DNA from: RGIG2041 sp045578865
Lineage (GTDB): Bacteria; Bacillota; Clostridia; UBA1381; UMGS1253
NCBI GenBank assembly: GCA_045578865.1
Contig: JAZNLB010000013.1
Span: 32,712 to 96,711, forward strand
DNA length: 64,000 nt
Direction of reading: 5' to 3'
The notes below the pieces were generated by a model that was given only the letters and a program-made list of their open reading frames with translations, was not told the origin of the DNA and ran no database searches. Positions 17,134 through 25,685 of this stretch are shown here, in pieces (the first letter of the stretch is position 1; each line of letters begins with the position of its first letter). The position numbers and the translations under genes were made by a program.

Positions 17134-18999
17134 ATGCACAATTATTTGGAAATCGGAACGGTTTTGGATGACCGTTATGAAATATTGGAAGAACTCGGCA
17201 GTGGCGGTATGGCGCATGTGTATAAGGCGCGTTGCAAAGTATTAAACCGCTTTGTTGCTGTCAAGGTGCTTCGCGGCGAGTTTACGGGCGATGAAGCCTT
17301 TATGCGCCGCTTTGTGACGGAGGCGCAGGCAGCGGCGGCGATTACGCATCCCAACATTGTCGGGGTGCATGATGTGTGCAGCGGCGGCGAGATGCCCTAC
17401 ATCGTTATGGAGTATATCGAGGGTGTAACCTTGAAGTCCTACATTGAAAAAAACGGTGCGCTGCCATGGAAAAAGGCGGTAAATTTCCAGCTGCAGATTT
17501 GTGCGGCGCTGGAATGTGCACATAAGCAAAATATTATTCATCAGGATATTAAACCGCATAATATGCTCATTACCGATGACGGCACACTCAAAGTAACGGA
17601 TTTCGGCATTGCGCGTGCAACGGGCGGTTCGACGACGGTGGCGGGCGAAGCGGAAGGCGCAGTCGGCTCGGTGCATTACTGTTCGCCGGAGCAGGCACGC
17701 GGCGGCTTTACGGATGCAAAATCTGACATCTATTCCGCCGGCGTGGTTTTGTATGAAATGTTGGTGGGCAAAGTTCCATTTGATGCACCGACACCCGTGG
17801 CGGTTGCCATGATGCATATGCAGTCCGATGCCGTGCCTGTATCGCAAATCAGAGCGGAGTTACCCAAGGATTTGGATTTGGTGATTGCGCGTTCCATGAG
17901 CCGTGAAAAACGAAACCGCTATGCTTCGGCATCGGAGATGATGCGTGATTTAAACTTCATTTTGGAAGGTGTGCATATAGACGGTGAGGCCGCCAATACG
18001 CAAGAAGAGCACATTGCACACAGAAACGGCTCGAAGCGCAAGGGCAAAGTCAAAAAGAGCGACATCTGGATTGCAGTTGGCTCAGCGCTTTGTGCACTTG
18101 CACTTGTCGGCGGTATGCTTTTGCTGTTTTTATCCACCGGCGGTACGCGCGGTGAGGTTAAAGTGCCGAGCGTGCTGGAAATGACTGAGCAGGAGGCTGA
18201 AGCACTTTTAAAGAAATATAAACTGAAAATGGAAGTTGAAGAAATCGTATACGATACTGCCTTTGAAGAGGGCATCGTGGTGGAGCAGGACCCGGCGGCC
18301 GAAAAGAGCGTGCAGAAGGGTTACAAAGTGAAAGTGCGCGTCAGCGGCGGTGAGGCGGAATTAAAAGTACCGAGCGTAGTCAACATGCCGGTAGAAGATG
18401 CCGTGGAGGAGCTCGAAGCGGCAGGGTTTAAAGTAACAAAGCGTTCGCAGTACAGCACTGAAGTGCCCAAAGATACCGTCGTGCGCCAAAATCCGGCAGC
18501 GGACAGTGGCGCAAAAAAAGGCGATACGGTTACCATTTATGTCAATGACCGTATAGAAGAAGGCGTGATTCCAAATCTGGAGAGCAGCAGTGTAGCCACT
18601 GCCAAGACAAAGCTTGAAGAAGCGGGATTTGCGCTCGGCAGTATAACGGAAGAGGAGTCCGATGCGGAAAAGGGAACGGTCATCCGTCAAAGTCCGCTTG
18701 CAGGCACCGAGGCGGAAAAAGGGGAAAAAGTCAACATCGTCATCAGTACGGGTAACAAACAATCGCCGACCGACCGGCCGTCGACGGGGGAGGTCAAGGT
18801 GAAAACCATCAGTATTCCCGTACCGCAGTCGCAGGAGATGACACAAATTCGCATCGTGGCAAACGGACAGACGATTCACGATGCAAAGCACAGTAAGTCC
18901 GAGGGTACATTTGACCTGCGTGTAACCGGCGAAAATGAAGCTGCGCTTGAAATTTATCATGACGGCGTATACAAAGGCACACAGAAAATTCGATTTTAG
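17134..18999 (+). CDS. prkC: PASTA-domain Ser/Thr protein kinase
   Basis: This 621-residue transmembrane kinase has an N-terminal Hanks-type domain (about residues 15-275): a glycine loop GSGGMAHVY, Lys44 in VAVKVL, the catalytic loop at 136-144 and DFG at 156-158. One membrane segment (about 310-335, IWIAVGSALCALALVGGML) follows, then three PASTA repeats (about 345-545) and a short C-terminal domain. The extracellular PASTA repeats bind muropeptides or lipid II in relatives. The catalytic loop reads HQDIKPHN where nearly all bacterial homologues have HRD, so the regulatory arginine is missing (see findings). SD AAGGGGGGA. Confidence 0.95.
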   Translation: MHNYLEIGTVLDDRYEILEELGSGGMAHVYKARCKVLNRFVAVKVLRGEFTGDEAFMRRFVTEAQAAAAITHPNIVGVHDVCSGGEMPYIVMEYIEGVTLKSYIEKNGALPWKKAVNFQLQICAALECAHKQNIIHQDIKPHNMLITDDGTLKVTDFGIARATGGSTTVAGEAEGAVGSVHYCSPEQARGGFTDAKSDIYSAGVVLYEMLVGKVPFDAPTPVAVAMMHMQSDAVPVSQIRAELPKDLDLVIARSMSREKRNRYASASEMMRDLNFILEGVHIDGEAANTQEEHIAHRNGSKRKGKVKKSDIWIAVGSALCALALVGGMLLLFLSTGGTRGEVKVPSVLEMTEQEAEALLKKYKLKMEVEEIVYDTAFEEGIVVEQDPAAEKSVQKGYKVKVRVSGGEAELKVPSVVNMPVEDAVEELEAAGFKVTKRSQYSTEVPKDTVVRQNPAADSGAKKGDTVTIYVNDRIEEGVIPNLESSSVATAKTKLEEAGFALGSITEEESDAEKGTVIRQSPLAGTEAEKGEKVNIVISTGNKQSPTDRPSTGEVKVKTISIPVPQSQEMTQIRIVANGQTIHDAKHSKSEGTFDLRVTGENEAALEIYHDGVYKGTQKIRF

Positions 19000-19014
19000 G
19001 AGTAGTATCTGTTT

Positions 19015-19881
19015 ATGGCAGACGGCATTATTGTAAAAGGAATCGGCGGATTTTACTACGCGCGCACCGAGGGGCGCATGGTGGAGTGTAAGGCACGCGG
19101 CATCTTCCGTAAGGAAGGGCAAACGCCCATGGTGGGCGATCGTGTGCGCCTCAGCGAAAAAAACGGTAAGGGCAGCATTGAAGAAATTTATCCGCGTAAA
19201 AATCAACTCATTCGTCCGGCGGTATCCAATATTGACCGCCTGGTGGTAACGGTGGCACTCACCGACCCTGCACCGAATTTGTTTTTGGTGGACTGCTTTT
19301 TGCTTTTGGGAGAAGCGGCAGGGATTGATACACTTTTGTGCTTTAACAAATCCGACTTAACGCAGGATACCTCCGTGGTGGATTTGTATCGTCGCGCAGG
19401 GTATGAAACAATTTTGACCAGCGTCGAAAAGGGCGAGGGTATTTGTGAGCTGCGTGAAAAACTGGCAGGCCGCACAAGTGCGCTTGCAGGAAATTCCGGT
19501 GTGGGAAAGTCGAGTCTGCTCAATGCTGTCGGCATCACAGGTGAGATGCAAACCGGTGCCATCAGCGAAAAAATCAAGCGGGGCAGACACACCACGCGCC
19601 ATGTGGAACTTTTGCAGCTTGACGGCGGCGGTTTTGTATTTGATACGCCGGGGTTTTCGAGTTTTGAATTGCCGGAAATTGCGGCAGACGACCTGGCGAT
19701 GTATTTTCGTGAGTTTGCGCCCTATCTGGGCGATTGCCGTTTCCGTGGATGCGCGCATATCCATGAGCCGGACTGCGCTGTAAAGCAAGCGTTTGCAGAA
19801 GGTAAAATCGGTGAAAGTCGCTATCGGAGTTACTGCGCTTTATATGAGGAGCGCAAAAAGATTAAAGATTGGCAGAAATAA
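19015..19881 (+). CDS. rsgA: Ribosome small-subunit GTPase A
   Basis: RsgA is a circularly permuted GTPase that checks late 30S assembly. The 288-residue protein has an N-terminal OB fold, then G4 (NKSDL), G1 (GNSGVGKSSL), the GRHTTRHVEL switch region and G3 (DTPGF). A C-terminal zinc site CxRGCxHxxEPDC (CRFRGCAHIHEPDC) completes it. It follows prkC by 15 bases, as in other Firmicutes. Confidence 0.96.
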   Translation: MADGIIVKGIGGFYYARTEGRMVECKARGIFRKEGQTPMVGDRVRLSEKNGKGSIEEIYPRKNQLIRPAVSNIDRLVVTVALTDPAPNLFLVDCFLLLGEAAGIDTLLCFNKSDLTQDTSVVDLYRRAGYETILTSVEKGEGICELREKLAGRTSALAGNSGVGKSSLLNAVGITGEMQTGAISEKIKRGRHTTRHVELLQLDGGGFVFDTPGFSSFELPEIAADDLAMYFREFAPYLGDCRFRGCAHIHEPDCAVKQAFAEGKIGESRYRSYCALYEERKKIKDWQK

Positions 19882-19922
19882 TTTTCTTTCCAATAAAATA
19901 CATAAGAAACAGAGGGATGAAC

Positions 19923-20570
19923 ATGGTAAAATTAGCACCGTCGATTCTGGCGGCGGATTTTTCAAAACTAGGGGAAGATGTGCTTAAAGCAGTGCGCGGC
20001 GGCGCGCAGTATATGCACATTGATGTCATGGATGGCGCATTTGTGCCGAACATGTCCATCGGTCCTTGCGTGGTTGCAAGTCTGCGACCGGTAACGGATG
20101 CGGTGTTTGATGTGCATCTGATGATTCATGCACCGGAGCGCTATGTGGAGGATTTTGCAAAGGCGGGCGCAGACATCATTACCGTACATATTGAGGCAAC
20201 TGAGGATTTGGGGGCGTGTATAGATAAAATCAAGGCGCTCGGCGTGAAGGCGGGCGTATCCGTAAAACCGGCTACCCCGATTGAAGCGGTATTTCCGTAT
20301 TTAGATAAACTCGACATGGTGCTCGTGATGAGTGTAGAGCCGGGCTTCGGCGGACAAAAGTATATGCCGATGGCGGAAGAGAAACTTAAAAAGATTGCCG
20401 CAGTTGCACCGGAAGGCATGGATATTTCCGTAGACGGCGGTATCAACTTAGACAATATCGGGCGCGTGGTGGCAAGCGGTGCAAATACCGTTGTAGCAGG
20501 CAGCGCTCTTTTCGGTCAGCCGGATATTGAGGCAACGACGAGATTGTTTGTAGAGAAGGCGAACGCGTGA
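19923..20570 (+). CDS. rpe: Ribulose-phosphate 3-epimerase
   Basis: This 215-residue TIM-barrel enzyme of the pentose phosphate pathway starts with LAPSILAADF. It has the metal-binding HIDVMDGAFVPN and HLMI motifs, the SVEPGFGGQ phosphate loop and the catalytic VDGGI strand. ATG 19923 is favoured because CAGAGGG ends 6 bases upstream; ATG 19917 abuts that SD. It overlaps thiN (GTGA), so the two are coupled. Confidence 0.96.
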   Translation: MVKLAPSILAADFSKLGEDVLKAVRGGAQYMHIDVMDGAFVPNMSIGPCVVASLRPVTDAVFDVHLMIHAPERYVEDFAKAGADIITVHIEATEDLGACIDKIKALGVKAGVSVKPATPIEAVFPYLDKLDMVLVMSVEPGFGGQKYMPMAEEKLKKIAAVAPEGMDISVDGGINLDNIGRVVASGANTVVAGSALFGQPDIEATTRLFVEKANA

Positions 20571-21181
20571 ATAAGTGTAATATCGTATGCGGCGGTGTGA
20601 TTTCGGATTTTGAAAAGACCGGTGCGCGTATAGACAAAGGCGCACCGACCATCTGTGCAGACGGCGGCTATGCCCACATAGAAAAACTCGGATTGAAAGC
20701 CGAGGTCGTGCTCGGCGATTTTGATTCGTTTGACAAAAGTCAACTGCGTGAGCAGGACAATGTGATTGTGTTTCCTGCGCGCAAGGATTTTACGGACAGC
20801 GAAATTGCGGTGCAGTATGCCATAGAGCACGGTTATACGGACCTTGTGCTCATCGGTGCGCTCGGCGGCAGACTCGACCATGCTTTGGGGAATCTGCATC
20901 TGCTCGCTTACGCACATGAAAACGGCGTGCGTGCGACCATTGTAGATGTAAACACCCAGGTGTGGTATGAAACAGCGGGCAGGCAGGTGCAGGGCAAGGC
21001 GGGCGATATTTTATCTATTGTGCCGCTGAACCGACAAGGCAGATATACTTTGCGTGGCTTAGAGTATCCTTTGGAGTGTGCACCGTTGCCGCTTACCGGC
21101 ATCAGCAACATATTTACGGGCGAAACCGCAGAAGTGATTGCCGAAAATGCAGAATTTTTATTGATTCATATTTCTAAATAG
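20567..21181 (+). CDS. thiN: Thiamine pyrophosphokinase
   Basis: ThiN makes thiamine pyrophosphate from thiamine and ATP. The 204-residue protein shows CADGGY, the VLGDFDSF metal-binding loop, FTDSEIAV and IGALGGRLDHALGN. The GTG start at 20567 overlaps the rpe stop. It is the last gene of the housekeeping run and is followed by a perfect terminator. Placement after prpC-prkC-rsgA-rpe is conserved in Bacillota. Confidence 0.95.
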   Translation: MNKCNIVCGGVISDFEKTGARIDKGAPTICADGGYAHIEKLGLKAEVVLGDFDSFDKSQLREQDNVIVFPARKDFTDSEIAVQYAIEHGYTDLVLIGALGGRLDHALGNLHLLAYAHENGVRATIVDVNTQVWYETAGRQVQGKAGDILSIVPLNRQGRYTLRGLEYPLECAPLPLTGISNIFTGETAEVIAENAEFLLIHISK

Positions 21182-21191
21182 TAGATGCTTT

Positions 21192-21228
21192 AAAAAGCAC
21201 CCACAAGATTTTGTGGGTGCTTTTTCGT
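21192..21228 (+). terminator. Intrinsic terminator after thiN
   Basis: A 15-bp stem (AAAAAGCACCCACAA / TTGTGGGTGCTTTTT) with a GATT loop ends in a T-tract. It separates the housekeeping operon from the dcw cluster. Confidence 0.95.
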
Positions 21229-21378
21229 GTTTTTAGGCAACATATACAAAATTAGTATACTCATTAGTGCAAAATGCCGAAATTCTAACAAAAAAGCGTT
21301 AAAACTTTAAAAAACTCTTGAAAAAACTGTAATATTCGTGTAAAATTTCATTACAGGGGTACAAAGTGGTATCAAGTG

Positions 21379-21384
21379 TATAAT
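21379..21384 (+). promoter_or_regulatory. Candidate promoter -10 for mraZ and the dcw cluster
   Basis: A consensus TATAAT lies 68 bases before the mraZ start, but no good -35 is seen at the right spacing. GTGG-containing motifs occur around it (AAGTGG at 21364, TGTGGG at 21385, TGTGGTGAG at 21439). These could be the kind of short repeats bound by MraZ in its own promoter. The assignment is tentative. Confidence 0.4.
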
Positions 21385-21451
21385 TGTGGGAAATTTTCCG
21401 GACAAAAATGGACCACAACGCACAAAATTCCCCGAAAGTGTGGTGAGAACT

Positions 21452-21892
21452 TTGTTTATAGGTGAATACAAACACACTGTAGATGCAAAAGGCAGGGTGA
21501 GTATGCCGGCTAAATTCCGTACGGGAGAGGTTGGCGAGGCGTTTTTCGTGACACGCGGCTTGGACGGGTGTCTGTTTGTGTATTCAAGAGAGGAATGGAC
21601 AAAGTTCTTTGATAAACTTTCCGAATTACCGAGCACAACCAACAAGGTTGCTCGTGATGTACTGCGTTACTTTACGGCGAATGTGGCGGAGTGTGAGGTA
21701 GACAAATTGGGCAGAATCAATATACCGCTTTCCTTGCGTGTACAGGCAGAACTGGAGCGCGATGTAACCATCATTGGTGCACGCAACCGTATGGAAATCT
21801 GGGATACGACAAAGTGGGAGAAGTACCAGGCAGAGCAAATCAGCGAAGAAATGGTGCTCGAAAATATGGATTCGCTCGGCATGGCATTTTAA
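21452..21892 (+). CDS. mraZ: Transcriptional regulator/division protein MraZ
   Basis: This 146-residue protein has two AbrB-like SpoVT repeats, each with the DxKGR-type signature (DAKGRVSMPAKFR and DKLGRINIPLSLR). MraZ is a DNA-binding repressor of the dcw operon in the species studied. The TTG at 21452 is chosen because it gives the canonical MFIGEYKHTVDAKGR start, with GGTGAG five bases upstream. In-frame GTG codons at 21440 and 21443 are less likely. It is the first gene of the dcw cluster. Confidence 0.93.
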   Translation: MFIGEYKHTVDAKGRVSMPAKFRTGEVGEAFFVTRGLDGCLFVYSREEWTKFFDKLSELPSTTNKVARDVLRYFTANVAECEVDKLGRINIPLSLRVQAELERDVTIIGARNRMEIWDTTKWEKYQAEQISEEMVLENMDSLGMAF

Positions 21893-21908
21893 CGGGTGGT
21901 GAGCATAT

Positions 21909-22841
21909 ATGGATTTTCACCACATTCCCGTTTTGTTTGAAGAGTGTCTTGAAGGACTTTGTATCCGCAAAGACGGCATCTATGTAGACGGAACGCTCGG
22001 CGGCGCAGGGCACGCAAGTGCCGTTGCGGCGAGATTGGAGACGGGCAGGCTCATCGGCATCGACCGTGATGACAATGCCATAAAAGCAGCAGGGGAAAGA
22101 CTTGCACCGTTTGGTGAGCGTGTAACGATTGTAAAAAATAACTTTTCAAATATAAAGCAGGTACTAAGTGATTTGCAAATAGATAAAATCGACGGTGCAC
22201 TTTTGGATTTGGGTGTTTCGTCGCATCAGCTCGATGCGCCGGAGCGCGGATTTTCCTACATGCACGATGCACCGCTGGATATGCGTATGGACCGCTCGGC
22301 AGAAAAGAGCGCATACGATGTCGTAAACGGATACAGCGAAGAAGAACTGACAAAAATCATCCGTACTTACGGCGAAGAAAATTGGGCTAAACGCATTTCT
22401 GCGTTTATAGCAAAGCGACGGGCTATGAGGCCGGTCCGTACAACCGGTGAGCTTGTCAGCATTATAAAAGAGGCCATTCCTGCAGGGGCAAGGCAGGAGG
22501 GCGGACATCCGGCGAAACGCACATTTCAGGCGATTCGCATCGAGGTGAACGGCGAACTCGAAATTTTAAAAAATGCCGTTCGTGATTTTACCGAGGTCAT
22601 GCGCCCCGGCGCAAGACTGTGCATCATTACCTTCCACTCGCTCGAAGACCGCATCATTAAAGATGCCTTTGCCGAGCTGGCGCAGGGGTGTACATGTCCG
22701 AGAGAATTTCCGGTTTGCGTGTGTGGCGGAAAGCCGAAGGTAAAAATCATTACGAAAAAGCCGATTGTGGCAACCGCGCAGGAACTCGAGCAAAATTCAA
22801 GGGCCAAAAGCGCAAAACTGAGAATCGCACAGGTGTTATAG
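21909..22841 (+). CDS. rsmH: 16S rRNA m4C1402 methyltransferase
   Basis: This 310-residue SAM-dependent methyltransferase starts with HHIPVLFEECLEGL. It contains the VDGTLGGAGH SAM motif, LLDLGVSSHQLD, RGFSY and LCIITFHSLEDRI. It methylates C1402 in the ribosomal P site. It always follows mraZ in dcw clusters, as here (16-base gap, SD GGGTGGTGAG). Confidence 0.97.
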   Translation: MDFHHIPVLFEECLEGLCIRKDGIYVDGTLGGAGHASAVAARLETGRLIGIDRDDNAIKAAGERLAPFGERVTIVKNNFSNIKQVLSDLQIDKIDGALLDLGVSSHQLDAPERGFSYMHDAPLDMRMDRSAEKSAYDVVNGYSEEELTKIIRTYGEENWAKRISAFIAKRRAMRPVRTTGELVSIIKEAIPAGARQEGGHPAKRTFQAIRIEVNGELEILKNAVRDFTEVMRPGARLCIITFHSLEDRIIKDAFAELAQGCTCPREFPVCVCGGKPKVKIITKKPIVATAQELEQNSRAKSAKLRIAQVL

Positions 22842-22865
22842 AGAGGATAACGAGGGGGAAAAAAA

Positions 22866-23348
22866 GTGAGAACAAACGGAAATCTGGCTTTGAATCCGGC
22901 GTACAAACCGGCATATCAACCATCGCAGACTTCCTTGCGTAAGAAGGCAGATGTGTCTGTTTCTGTGCACATGAAGGCAAAAAAGAAATCTAACCTGCTT
23001 GCAGCGTTGGTTTTTATTGCAATCCTTTTTTCCATCGCCATTTGCCTGGTAACGCGCGAAGTAAATTTGTATGAAAAAAGCAACCTTGTCAATGCATTGC
23101 AACAGAAGCTCGAAGAGGCAGAAACCGCAACAAAGCAGGCGATGGTGGCATCTGAGCAGGCGGTTGATTTGGCGATGGTTGAGACCAATGCACTTACGAA
23201 ATTCGGCATGAGCAAGCCGCAGAAACATCAAACCATCTATATCAATGTGCATCAAGGAGACTATGTAGAAAAGACAGCAAGCAAGCAACTCGGGGAAGAA
23301 CTTTATACCAGCATCAGTGCCGTGTTCGGCATATTTGGTATTCGATAA
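22866..23348 (+). CDS. ftsL: FtsL-like divisome protein
   Basis: This is a 160-residue bitopic protein. A basic cytoplasmic tail of ~50 residues is followed by one membrane helix (about 51-70, LLAALVFIAILFSIAICLV) and an extracellular heptad-like coiled coil (EKSNLVNALQQKLEEAET...). FtsL sequences diverge, so the call rests on size, topology and the position between rsmH and the division transpeptidase. The start codon is GTG, preceded by GAGGGGG. It would connect DivIB/FtsQ with the SEDS-transpeptidase pair. Confidence 0.85.
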   Translation: MRTNGNLALNPAYKPAYQPSQTSLRKKADVSVSVHMKAKKKSNLLAALVFIAILFSIAICLVTREVNLYEKSNLVNALQQKLEEAETATKQAMVASEQAVDLAMVETNALTKFGMSKPQKHQTIYINVHQGDYVEKTASKQLGEELYTSISAVFGIFGIR

Positions 23349-23396
23349 GATTATATATAATAGTGCAAATGCACTGCTTCATAGTTTTGATTTGAT

Positions 23397-23430
23397 GGGT
23401 TAGGTGGATACATTGCTTAACCCTTCTTTT
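23397..23430 (+). promoter_or_regulatory. Terminator-like hairpin (possible attenuator) before the transpeptidase gene
   Basis: GGGTTAGG and CTTAACCC can form an 8-bp stem with one G-U pair and an 11-base loop, followed by TTCTTTTAT. It lies 28 bases before the likely pbp start inside an otherwise continuous dcw operon. It could reduce read-through or protect a processed end. A short GTGCA/TGCAC palindrome lies at 23363-23374. Confidence 0.5.
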
Positions 23431-23457
23431 ATCTTAAAGGAGATGTGCGAAAAGTCG

Positions 23458-25659
23458 ATGAAAAACCGCACGACATTACCTGTAAAAAACAGAATATTTA
23501 TTTGCACGCTCGCAGTCGTGGTGCTGTTGGGCGCGCTTGGCGTTCGCGTGGGATATTGGCAGATTATCCGTGGAGAACAGATGCGGAAAGAAGCCACACT
23601 GCAACAAACGCGCGACCGTGCCATTACCTCAAAACGCGGCACGATTTATGACCGCAACGGCAAGGAACTGGCCGTGAGTGCATCTGTGGAACTCGTTGCC
23701 GTATCGCCACCGGAAATTGCAAAACACAAGGGCGGTGCGGAAACGGTTGCAAAGCATTTGTCCGATATTTTGGAGTTGGAATACGATACCGTGTATGCAC
23801 AGGTGAGCAAAAAACTTTCCTATGTGACGATTGCGCGCAAAGTGGAAAAGGTGAAAACCGACCAAATTCGTGCGCTCAAAACGCAAGAGGAAACCAAAAA
23901 GTTGTTTAGTGGCGTGTATCTGGAAGAAGACACCAAGCGTTACTATCCGTTTGGACATTTTGCTTCGCACTTAATCGGTTTTACGGGTACGGATAACCAA
24001 GGGTTGTACGGCATTGAAGCGGCGCTGGATGACGAACTTTCGGGCGTGGCAGGCAGAATTATATCTGTCAAAAATGCTGCCGGCTCGGATATGCCGTTCC
24101 AATATGAGCAAAAATACGATTCGCAGGACGGTTTAAATGTGACCTTGACCATTGACGAGACCATTCAGCATTTTGCGGAAAAACACCTTCGTCAGGCGGT
24201 GGAGGAAAACAAGCCTGCACAGGGTGCATTTGCCATTGTAATGGCGCCGAAAACGGGAGAAATTTATGCAATGACGAGCATGCCCGACTATGATTTGAAT
24301 TCTCCGTTTACGATTGTGTCTGCCGAGGCGCAGGCGCTTGTGGATGCAGAAACGGACAGCGAAAAACGCAGCACACTTCGCAGCGAAGCACTGGCGCTGC
24401 AATGGCGAAACAAAGCTGTCAGCGATACATATGAGCCTGGCTCGGTATTTAAGATACTGACGGCGGCAATGGCGCTGGAAGAAGGCGTTGCCACCATACA
24501 TGATACCTTTAATTGTCCGGGGTATACCATGGTCGGCGCTGTGAGAATTAACTGCTGGAAGACGGTGGGCCACGGACATGAAATATTCAAAGAAGGTCTG
24601 CAAAATTCCTGCAATCCGGTATTTATGGAACTTGGAAAGCGCTTGGGGCGTGATACCTTCTTTAAATATTTTACCGACTTCGGTCTGACCGCGCCGACGG
24701 GGATTGCGGTAGGCTCGGAGGGCGAAAGCGTGTACTATACCGCGAAGTACTTAAATGAAACGGAACTGGCGACGAGTGCGTTCGGACAGAGTTTTCAGAT
24801 TACACCGATGCAACTCATCAGCGCAGTTGCGGCAACGGTCAACGGCGGCAACTTGATGCGGCCGCATCTGATCAAATCCCTTTCCGACAGTCGGGGCAAT
24901 GTAGTAAAAACCTACGAGCCTGAACTGGTGCGTCAGGTGGTATCGGCGCAGACGAGCGCAATTATGCGTGATTTTACCGAAGGCGTTGTTGCCTATGGCA
25001 CAGGTAAGAGTGCACAGATAAAGGGATATGACATCGGCGGCAAGACGGGTACATCGGAAAAACGACCGCGTAATCAGGGCAAGTATGTTGCCTCCTTTAT
25101 AGGTATGGCGCCGGCGGACGATCCGGAACTGATTTGCCTTGTGGCCATCGACGAGCCGACGGGTGATTTATATCAGGGCAGCCAGATTGCTGCACCGGTG
25201 GTTCGAAATATTTTAGAAGATACACTGGGATATATTGGTGTTGAAAAGCATTTTGATGCTTCGGAGGATATAAGCCAGCAAATCGTGCCGGAGGTGCGAA
25301 ATTATGGCGTGCAGAAGGCGGCTGAGTCCGTAGCTGCGCTGGGCTTTGGTTATCAAGTCATCGGTGAAGGCGAAACAGTGGAGGAGCAACTGCCCAAGCC
25401 GGGTGCGAGTCTTGCAAAAGGCTCGACGGTGCTTTTGTATACAACGGGAGGCGCCATACAGCAGGTGCAACTGCCTGACTTTAAGGGGCAGACCCTTGCC
25501 GATGTGCGTACGCAACTCAAAGAGTTGGGGCTTAATCTGGAAATTTTAGGCGCAACGGATGATAGTTGCCTGGTGCAAAAGCAAGAGCCGGCGGGGGGCA
25601 CTATGGTTAACCCTGCAACAACGGTGCGTGTGGAGTTTGTTTATATGGCCGGCGACTAA
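23458..25659 (+). CDS. spoVD: Division/sporulation transpeptidase PBP2-type with PASTA domains (FtsI/SpoVD-like)
   Basis: This ~733-residue class B penicillin-binding protein crosslinks septal peptidoglycan. A membrane anchor (about 13-35) is followed by the pedestal domain (RGTIYDRNGKELA). The transpeptidase domain has the active-site serine in EPGSVFK, the SCN motif (NSCNPVF) and KTGT (GGKTGTSEK). At the C-terminus are two PASTA-like repeats (VPEVRNYG..., LPDFKGQ...). A PASTA-bearing form resembles SpoVD or PbpB. The start is uncertain: ATG 23443 directly abuts AAAGGAG, while 23458 gives a typical MKNRTTL start but has long spacing. Confidence 0.92.
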   Translation: MKNRTTLPVKNRIFICTLAVVVLLGALGVRVGYWQIIRGEQMRKEATLQQTRDRAITSKRGTIYDRNGKELAVSASVELVAVSPPEIAKHKGGAETVAKHLSDILELEYDTVYAQVSKKLSYVTIARKVEKVKTDQIRALKTQEETKKLFSGVYLEEDTKRYYPFGHFASHLIGFTGTDNQGLYGIEAALDDELSGVAGRIISVKNAAGSDMPFQYEQKYDSQDGLNVTLTIDETIQHFAEKHLRQAVEENKPAQGAFAIVMAPKTGEIYAMTSMPDYDLNSPFTIVSAEAQALVDAETDSEKRSTLRSEALALQWRNKAVSDTYEPGSVFKILTAAMALEEGVATIHDTFNCPGYTMVGAVRINCWKTVGHGHEIFKEGLQNSCNPVFMELGKRLGRDTFFKYFTDFGLTAPTGIAVGSEGESVYYTAKYLNETELATSAFGQSFQITPMQLISAVAATVNGGNLMRPHLIKSLSDSRGNVVKTYEPELVRQVVSAQTSAIMRDFTEGVVAYGTGKSAQIKGYDIGGKTGTSEKRPRNQGKYVASFIGMAPADDPELICLVAIDEPTGDLYQGSQIAAPVVRNILEDTLGYIGVEKHFDASEDISQQIVPEVRNYGVQKAAESVAALGFGYQVIGEGETVEEQLPKPGASLAKGSTVLLYTTGGAIQQVQLPDFKGQTLADVRTQLKELGLNLEILGATDDSCLVQKQEPAGGTMVNPATTVRVEFVYMAGD

Positions 25660-25685
25660 TTAGACTTTGAAAGAGGGTGTTCGTT

